From a bacterium F11 (GTDB taxonomy: Bacteria; Elusimicrobiota; Elusimicrobia; F11): 30,364 nt of DNA. Below the pieces are notes generated by a model. It ran no database searches, was not told the DNA's origin, and saw only the letters and a list, made by a program, of their open reading frames with translations. The stretch covers positions 1 through 30,364 of the forward strand of contig MSYE01000099.1 of assembly GCA_002176905.1 (NCBI GenBank), in the 5' to 3' direction. The position numbers and the translations under genes were made by a program. This document shows positions 25,449 through 30,364 of the stretch, piece after piece. Each line of letters starts with the position of its first letter. The first letter of the stretch is position 1.

Positions 25449-26409
25449 CCACGTTTCGTGGATTTTTGCCCTCTCGAACCCTTTCCAAATTTTCTAAAAC
25501 ATCGGCCCATTGATCAAACCCAGATTCCTCAATTCGGAAAGCCCGATGAGGGCTGAGGACGATATTATCCAATTCATGGAAAGGTTGCTCCTGAAAAACA
25601 GCCGGTGTGGCCGTCATTCGTTCCCGGGGCCAATTGTCGATGGCGGCTCCTGCAATCTTTCTTTCCTTGAGATGGGTATACAAGGCAGTAAAATCAACCA
25701 GGGACGATCGAGAAATGGAAATAAGAAGACTTGAAGGCTTCATTCGGGAAAGATTAAAGGGACCCATGAGATTGCGTGTTTCGTTGGTGAGAGGGGCACA
25801 CACCACAACGATATCAGCCGCCGAAAGCGCGGTTTCAAGTTGGGTGTGCCCGAGAACCGTTTCCACCTCACAGCCCGCCGGGACGGTGGCCGGATGCCGT
25901 TTTACTCCTATAATTTTCATTCCAAAGGCATGACCAAATCGACTGATTCGGGTTCCAATGGCCCCCAATCCAATAATCAGGAGCGTTTTACCTCTTAGCC
26001 GGCTGGAATATCCCATAGATGAGGCTCTTCCTGACCAATCTCCACTTCTCATGAGATGATCGTTGTAAGACAATTTCTTGGCAATATCCATGACCATGGC
26101 CCAGGTGTGTTCGGCCACCGCATCCGCATTGGAGTGGCTGTTGCACAGGGAAAGTCGTGAGTCACTTTTGAAAAAGTTAAAGTCAATGTGGTCTACTCCC
26201 GACCAAGGAATATGAACACTCAAAGGTTTGCGAAGTGCGGTAATCGATTCATACGGGATTTTGTTGCAGACAAGGGCATCCAAATCTTCAAAGGGAAAAT
26301 CGCGGAGGTTGTCATCCGAAATGAAATCGATGTTGATTTGCTCAGATTTTCGAGAGAGAATAAAATCTTTCACTTTGGGTGAAAGAGAAAAGTAAATCCC
26401 AGTATACAT
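25426..26409 (-). CDS. D-isomer-specific 2-hydroxyacid dehydrogenase family protein
   Basis: NAD(P)-dependent oxidoreductase that would interconvert a 2-keto acid and a D-2-hydroxy acid. The ATG at 26409 gives 327 residues; a TTG at 26427 (+6 residues, overlapping the PAP2 stop) is the alternative. The Rossmann motif is GLGAIG (147-152). The catalytic Arg (SISRSSLVD, R234) and His (LSPHRAF, H288) are in place. The acidic member of the catalytic triad is not clearly recognisable, because DNWPRERM replaces the usual DVFxxEP, so activity or substrate may differ. It sits between PAP2 and the SH3/HEAT gene, overlapping the latter by 23 nt. Substrate cannot be assigned. Confidence 0.82.
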   Translation of the reverse strand: MYTGIYFSLSPKVKDFILSRKSEQINIDFISDDNLRDFPFEDLDALVCNKIPYESITALRKPLSVHIPWSGVDHIDFNFFKSDSRLSLCNSHSNADAVAEHTWAMVMDIAKKLSYNDHLMRSGDWSGRASSMGYSSRLRGKTLLIIGLGAIGTRISRFGHAFGMKIIGVKRHPATVPAGCEVETVLGHTQLETALSAADIVVVCAPLTNETRNLMGPFNLSRMKPSSLLISISRSSLVDFTALYTHLKERKIAGAAIDNWPRERMTATPAVFQEQPFHELDNIVLSPHRAFRIEESGFDQWADVLENLERVREGKNPRNVVDLELQY

Positions 26410-26413
26410 ACCC

Positions 26414-26983
26414 TTAAGTATAGTCAAGTTTTCTCAAATTTCGAATCCTCTTATAAATTAGATAGGTCAGAAACCCAAGGATCATTCCAAAGAGGCTTCC
26501 GACGATAACATCCCCCGGATAATGGACCCCAACATAGATTCGTGAAAAAGCGATGGTGACCGAGCTTGCCCCAAAGAAACCCCACAGCCATTTTTCCCTG
26601 TAAACCAGGGCCAGGAAGGTGCACAAAGCAAAGATGTTGGTGGCGTGGTTGGAGGGGAATCCGTATTGTCCCAGCAAATGGGGTGCTGAATCAAGAAGCC
26701 GTACCCCCTCTAAGGCCAGAAAGGGGCGTGGTCGGGCAAACAAGGGCTTGAGAACATGAGCGGGGATCATGTCTCCGGCCAAAAGGAGGGGGATAAGAAG
26801 CCAACATGTCAGACGTCCTTTGTTTCCTCCTCTCCAAAAAAGAACCAACCAAGCCGGGAAAAATATCAAGGGAATCCTCCCCAGTGAGGTTACCCCCACC
26901 ATGACCGCATCCAGCCAACCAGCGGAGAGGCCTTGATTAATAAAGTGGAAGAGATGTTGGTCAAGGGCGATTATTGTTTGCAT
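26414..26983 (-). CDS. PAP2-superfamily phosphatase, membrane-bound
   Basis: A 189-residue inner-membrane protein with about five or six membrane segments and all three PAP2 signature motifs: KPLFARPRP (motif 1), FPSNHA (motif 2, catalytic His) and SRIYVGVHYPGDV (motif 3, catalytic His and Asp). These enzymes remove phosphate from lipid pyrophosphates or phosphatidates; undecaprenyl-pyrophosphate recycling or lipid A modification are both possible. The ATG lies 12 nt after a GAGAGG that is part of the upstream palindrome, so initiation could be affected by that hairpin. Confidence 0.93.
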   Translation of the reverse strand: MQTIIALDQHLFHFINQGLSAGWLDAVMVGVTSLGRIPLIFFPAWLVLFWRGGNKGRLTCWLLIPLLLAGDMIPAHVLKPLFARPRPFLALEGVRLLDSAPHLLGQYGFPSNHATNIFALCTFLALVYREKWLWGFFGASSVTIAFSRIYVGVHYPGDVIVGSLFGMILGFLTYLIYKRIRNLRKLDYT

Positions 26984-26992
26984 GGATATTCT

Positions 26993-27018
26993 AAACCTCT
27001 CATGCGCATGAGAGGTTT
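26993..27018. repeat. 26-base perfect palindrome between the PorV-like and PAP2 genes
   Basis: The two halves (26993-27005 and 27006-27018) are exact reverse complements, reading AAACCTCTCATGC then its complement. As minus-strand RNA it forms a 9-bp stem with an ATGCGCAT loop 2 nt after the PorV-like stop codon. It includes GAGAGG, the only candidate ribosome binding site of the PAP2 gene. Three T follow it, too few for a strong terminator. It could be an operator, attenuator or translational switch. Confidence 0.7.
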
Positions 27019-27020
27019 CA

Positions 27021-28076
27021 TTAATAAAGTATCTTCAACGTTACCGTGTGGCTAAGCCCCAACTCGTTTTGTGTTTGGACGGCATAATCCACACCGAACT
27101 GCAATTTTTGAGATTGTTGATGGGGGTTATTCCCTTTCTGCTGAAGACCTGGAGGGGAAAAATGGATACCTATTCCTCCAGAGAACTCAATGGTTGTGTG
27201 ATATAAAACCCCTCCTCTCAGATGCAAAAGACGGGCGAAATTCCATTCCATCGCGCTAGCTGGCTGAATGGTTTTTTCTCGACTGATGGCCACATCACCC
27301 AAAAAACGAACCGATCGGGCCTGACGGCTGGCGCCAATACGAACCAGAAGAGGAAGCGGATCTTTCTCCTCTAGAAAAGCCTTGGAGGGTCCCCCATTTA
27401 AAAGAGAGAGACCCCATGACCATTCAGATGAGGGTTTCCATATGAAACCAGCATCAAAGGCATAAAGGGTGATGGATTTGTTTTGCAACTCACTGTTGAT
27501 AAGTTTGCCTCCCCATCCCATTGACAAGGAGGAGGAGAACCGATAGGCCATTCCCAAATGAATGAGTTGGTTTCTGTTCTCAAAAGATCCCAAATGAAGG
27601 CCAAGTTCATTCCGTTGATCATTCTCGATCCGAAAGAGGCGGTATTGGAAACCCAAAAAAACTTTGTCAGGGTTAACCTCAGGATTGTTTCTCCGGTCCT
27701 TGGAAAACCGATGGGGCCGAAAAGGGAAACCAACAGAAAATGATTGCAAGGAGGCCTCTTCAATGTGTTGGATATGAGAAAAGGTGATATCCCTTTGGGA
27801 CAATCCAGAGAGCCCCGCCGGGTTGTAATCGAGGGCACCCACATCCCCTTCCACAGAAGTAAAGGCCCCTGCTAGTCCCACGCCACGCGCCGAAAGAGGA
27901 ATCTTAAGAAAAGAAAAACCGGTTTCTCCTCGACTCAAGAAAAAGGCCCCTTCAGCTGAACCCAAAAACGATAAGGAGAGAATCACCACAAAAAGAAAAT
28001 CCCTGCTCACAGATAGTCGGGACCCGTTCAATAGGGTCGATGGCATCCATTTCTTATTTTGAAAAAAGGTCATCAT
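27021..28076 (-). CDS. PorV/PorQ-like outer-membrane beta-barrel protein
   Basis: A 351-residue product with a signal peptide (about 25-43, FLFVVILSLSFLGSAEGA; start at M11 also possible). It then has SARGVGLAGAFTSVEGDVGALDYNPAGLS, the conserved N-terminal hallmark of the PorV/PorQ/UPF0164-type barrels, amphipathic strands to the end, and a terminal aromatic residue (LKILY) like an outer-membrane insertion signal. In Bacteroidetes PorV is the outer-membrane shuttle of type IX secretion. Here it follows an S8 protease with a YPNPF-type C-terminal domain, overlapping by 4 nt (ATGA), so it may handle that protease. Low sequence identity in the family makes function tentative. Confidence 0.75.
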   Translation of the reverse strand: MMTFFQNKKWMPSTLLNGSRLSVSRDFLFVVILSLSFLGSAEGAFFLSRGETGFSFLKIPLSARGVGLAGAFTSVEGDVGALDYNPAGLSGLSQRDITFSHIQHIEEASLQSFSVGFPFRPHRFSKDRRNNPEVNPDKVFLGFQYRLFRIENDQRNELGLHLGSFENRNQLIHLGMAYRFSSSLSMGWGGKLINSELQNKSITLYAFDAGFIWKPSSEWSWGLSLLNGGPSKAFLEEKDPLPLLVRIGASRQARSVRFLGDVAISREKTIQPASAMEWNFARLLHLRGGVLYHTTIEFSGGIGIHFSPPGLQQKGNNPHQQSQKLQFGVDYAVQTQNELGLSHTVTLKILY

Positions 28077-29698
28077 TTTATCAGGGTGAGATTTCCTTTT
28101 GTGTTCCCACGTTTGGTTTGGGCGTAGTAAAAATAAACACCGGATGACACAAATCGCCCATCATCATTTTTTCCATCCCACTCGTTTGTGTCTGTGAGGG
28201 TTTTGATGCGTTCGCCCGCCACATTAAAGATTTTGATTTGAAGTTCGTCACTTCCCATTGATAGGGGAAGTGAAAATGTGACCGAGTTCCCTGTCTGAGG
28301 GGTGAAAGGATTGGGATAAGAAAAAGCCGTTCCCGGTTCCGTTGGATTGGTAATAAAAGGGGTGTTGGCCTCAGCTGCTTGGACTGATGCCAACGCATCC
28401 ATTCGACCAAAACCAAATAGGGGATCGACACCAGGGGCCCCCAGATCGACGCTGTAAAAGGTCAGATAGCGTTCCACATCTTGAACCGGCATGCTGGGAT
28501 CCAAAGAGCGGATCAGGGCAGCCACCCCGCTCACCATCGGGGCTGCAAAGGAGGTTCCGTCGTTAACAGATGTTCCCGAGGCCGGCCCCACATTGCTGCC
28601 AGCTAGCGAAAGAATATTGTCACCTGGAGCCGCGATATCCATCTCAGGGCCAGAACAAGAGAAGCAGGCAATTTGATCGCTGCTGTCAGTGGCACTGACA
28701 GCCAAAACTTCGCCAAACGCGGCCGGATATGTGATGGTACAACCCGTTTGGCAGGTTTCCCCGATGCGAGGATCAATGTTTCCGGCTGCTGCGATCACCA
28801 CCACATTTCTGTTCCTAGCATACTGAACAGCGGATCGTAATATCTCTGATATATTGTCGCCACCCAAACTTAAATTTATGATCGAAGCTCCATTATCGGT
28901 GGCATAAATGATTCCTTCGGCCACAAAGGACATATAACCATCTCCATTTGAATCGAGGACCTTGACGGCCATGATACGGGAATTGTGAGCAATGCCAGCG
29001 ATTTCCCGACTGTTGTTGGCCACAGCAGCAATAATGCCTGCCACATGTGTCCCATGAAAAACGGACGAGGCAGTAAAAGGAGGGCCATTGTTGTCATCCG
29101 GAGTGGGACTGGCGCACTGGTCTCCCGCCTCGTTGCAAATGCCATCCCCATCCCCATCAATTTCAATGGTGGTCCCATGAAGGCCAGAGTTTCCGCTGGG
29201 ATTGGGGTTGATCCAAAGGTTGGGAGAAATATCTGGATGATCCAACGCCACACCCGTGTCCAAAACAGCCACCACAACGGAAGCAATCCCCCTTGTGATA
29301 TCCCAGGTGGCTTCCATGTTCAAAATGTTGGATTGAAGATAATACTGGTTTGCAAAATCATCTGGTGTGAAACTGGCCCGAACAGCATAGTTGGGTTCCA
29401 CAAATTCCACTTCCGCATAGGAGGAGAGTTTCTTGGTAAAGGAATCAACGGTTTCACCATCTGGAACCCGTAGCACATCAACCTGGAGCGGTTTGATCTC
29501 TTTTATGGTTTTGTAGCGCCGGGCAAAGAGGGCTCGGATTTGTTGAACACGATGGGGTTTGTACTTAACCAAAACCTGTTGTGAGGCAAATTTATTTAAT
29601 CGACCACCGGTGGATTTTCTGGAGGCCGGAACAACAACTTTAGCCGATAGACAAAAGATCAACAAAAGGACGAATAGGGAGGATTTAAAATATTTCAA
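28073..29698 (-). CDS. Subtilisin-like serine protease (S8) with YPNPF-type C-terminal domain
   Basis: A 541-residue exported protease. It has a signal peptide (about 1-25), an inhibitory propeptide-like region (about 40-110, VLVKYKPHRVQQIRALF, FVEPNYAVRAS), then the catalytic domain with D147 (AVLDTGVALDHPD), H215 (HGTHVAG), oxyanion N307 (AAAGN) and S383 (GTSFAAPMVSG). An acidic DGDGDG insert near 181 may bind calcium. Residues about 460-541 form a beta-sandwich with YPNPF (461-465), IKIFNVAGERIKTL, WDGKNDDGRFVSSGVYFYY and a basic end, resembling FlgD-Ig/type A sorting domains. It starts at a TTG whose G begins the preceding stop (TTGA), so it is coupled to the M23 gene. Confidence 0.92.
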   Translation of the reverse strand: MKYFKSSLFVLLLIFCLSAKVVVPASRKSTGGRLNKFASQQVLVKYKPHRVQQIRALFARRYKTIKEIKPLQVDVLRVPDGETVDSFTKKLSSYAEVEFVEPNYAVRASFTPDDFANQYYLQSNILNMEATWDITRGIASVVVAVLDTGVALDHPDISPNLWINPNPSGNSGLHGTTIEIDGDGDGICNEAGDQCASPTPDDNNGPPFTASSVFHGTHVAGIIAAVANNSREIAGIAHNSRIMAVKVLDSNGDGYMSFVAEGIIYATDNGASIINLSLGGDNISEILRSAVQYARNRNVVVIAAAGNIDPRIGETCQTGCTITYPAAFGEVLAVSATDSSDQIACFSCSGPEMDIAAPGDNILSLAGSNVGPASGTSVNDGTSFAAPMVSGVAALIRSLDPSMPVQDVERYLTFYSVDLGAPGVDPLFGFGRMDALASVQAAEANTPFITNPTEPGTAFSYPNPFTPQTGNSVTFSLPLSMGSDELQIKIFNVAGERIKTLTDTNEWDGKNDDGRFVSSGVYFYYAQTKRGNTKGNLTLIK

Positions 29699-30364
29699 TT
29701 GATTACGGGTTTTGACTTGTTTTTGGCTGAGGTGGCCAACTTCTTTTCCTCGCTTTTGAGCCGGACCAGAACCTGATCACGAACTTTTCTGAATTCGTCT
29801 ATGTTTTTGGCAGAGATGGGTTTTCCAGAGGGAAAGTTCAATCGCAAGAAATTTTCTTGTTTGCCGTTCACATGCATCTCAAAGTGAAGATGGGGTCCGG
29901 TTGAAAGGCCGGTTGTGCCCACATTCCCAATGTATTGACCTTGTTCCACGGTTTCCCCTTTTTTCACGCGAAATTTGGATAGATGACCATATCGGGAGGT
30001 GTATCGCTTGGTGTGCCGAATCTCAAGGCATTTCCCATAGGCCCCTTTCCACCCCGCATGAACAACCGTCCCCTTCCCAATGGCCGCAATCGGTGTGCCA
30101 ACAGACGCAGCGTAGTCAACACCATGGTGAGGCCGATAGATTCGTTTGATGGGATGAAACCGGCGTCGACTAAAACGGGAGGAGATGCGAAAATTGCCCC
30201 GTTTGAAAGGAGCTCGAAGAAAAACTTTTCTAACGGCTTTTCCTTTTAAATCAAAATATTCGGCCCGTTTGTCTCCGGTGGCTTGGAATCGGATGGCGTA
30301 GTTGTCTTTTTCCTTTGTGGCAGCTCCTTTATAATATGCGGCCAGAATTCGTCCAGCACCGCCG
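29695..30364 (-). CDS. M23-family zinc metallopeptidase, C-terminal fragment (start outside window)
   Basis: The frame is open from the window edge, giving the last 222 residues of a peptidoglycan endopeptidase-like protein. The M23 metal ligands are visible: H79 and D83 of the fragment (RPHHGVDYAA) and H160 with H158 (GPHLHFEM), plus H127 (YGHLS). A region upstream of the catalytic domain (RAEYFDLKGKAVRKVFLRAPFKRGNFRISSRFS) is like MepM/NlpD-type enzymes. A basic tail follows. The GTG at 29967 is internal and not the start. It is the first visible gene of the minus-strand series, with the S8 protease start overlapping its stop by 4 nt. Confidence 0.92.
   Translation of the reverse strand, partial: GGAGRILAAYYKGAATKEKDNYAIRFQATGDKRAEYFDLKGKAVRKVFLRAPFKRGNFRISSRFSRRRFHPIKRIYRPHHGVDYAASVGTPIAAIGKGTVVHAGWKGAYGKCLEIRHTKRYTSRYGHLSKFRVKKGETVEQGQYIGNVGTTGLSTGPHLHFEMHVNGKQENFLRLNFPSGKPISAKNIDEFRKVRDQVLVRLKSEEKKLATSAKNKSKPVIN

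Noticed and set aside
28985..29473. 162-codon plus-strand frame
   Set aside because: Antisense to the S8 catalytic domain, which is fully conserved on the other strand.

Overview
The window comes from a Gram-negative, rod-forming bacterium of moderate GC content, probably an uncultured deltaproteobacterium-like lineage. That placement is an inference from gene order: adk-map-infA-rpmJ-rpsM-rpsK-rpsD-rpoA-rplQ, then mreBCD-mrdA-rodA, then a DUF2344 gene, rng-rplU-rpmA-obgE-proB-ychF. Outer-membrane and exported proteins further along support a two-membrane envelope. No tRNA, rRNA, CRISPR array, transposase or phage gene was found, and no gap between genes exceeds about 220 bases.

Region 1 (1-4440, + strand) is the end of the spc/alpha ribosomal operon: a 5'-truncated zinc-type adenylate kinase, methionine aminopeptidase, IF-1, L36, S13, S11, S4, RNA polymerase alpha and L17. 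Region 2 (4584-11040, + strand) is the rod-shape (Rod complex) operon. mreB is split by a frameshift exactly at a run of 11 G. mreC, mreD, mrdA and rodA follow with short gaps or 4-nt overlaps, and then a stand-alone DUF2344 (TIGR03936-like) protein. Region 3 (11102-16849, + strand) holds RNase G, L21, L27, the GTPase Obg, glutamate 5-kinase and the ATPase YchF. A consensus-like promoter places the rplU transcript start about 3 nt before its ATG, suggesting leaderless translation.

Region 4 (16846-20145) is lineage-specific: a PilZ protein with membrane segments on the minus strand, a 626-residue TPR protein and an unrecognised 241-residue protein on the plus strand. It ends in an 80-base inverted repeat with perfect 30-bp arms built from hexamers, lying between two convergent genes.

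Region 5 (20146-30364) is entirely minus strand and reads like one long, tightly packed unit. In transcription order: an M23 metallopeptidase (5' end outside the window), a subtilisin-like S8 protease with a YPNPF C-terminal domain, a PorV/PorQ-like outer-membrane protein, a 26-base perfect palindrome, a PAP2 phosphatase, a D-2-hydroxyacid dehydrogenase, a membrane-anchored SH3-like/HEAT protein, a ZIP metal transporter, dnaX, recR and an exported HEAT-repeat protein. Many junctions are 4-nt start/stop overlaps. The most interesting items are the protease/PorV-like pair, which recalls type IX secretion cargo and its outer-membrane partner; the hexamer-built palindrome; the mreB poly-G frameshift; and the leaderless rplU promoter.
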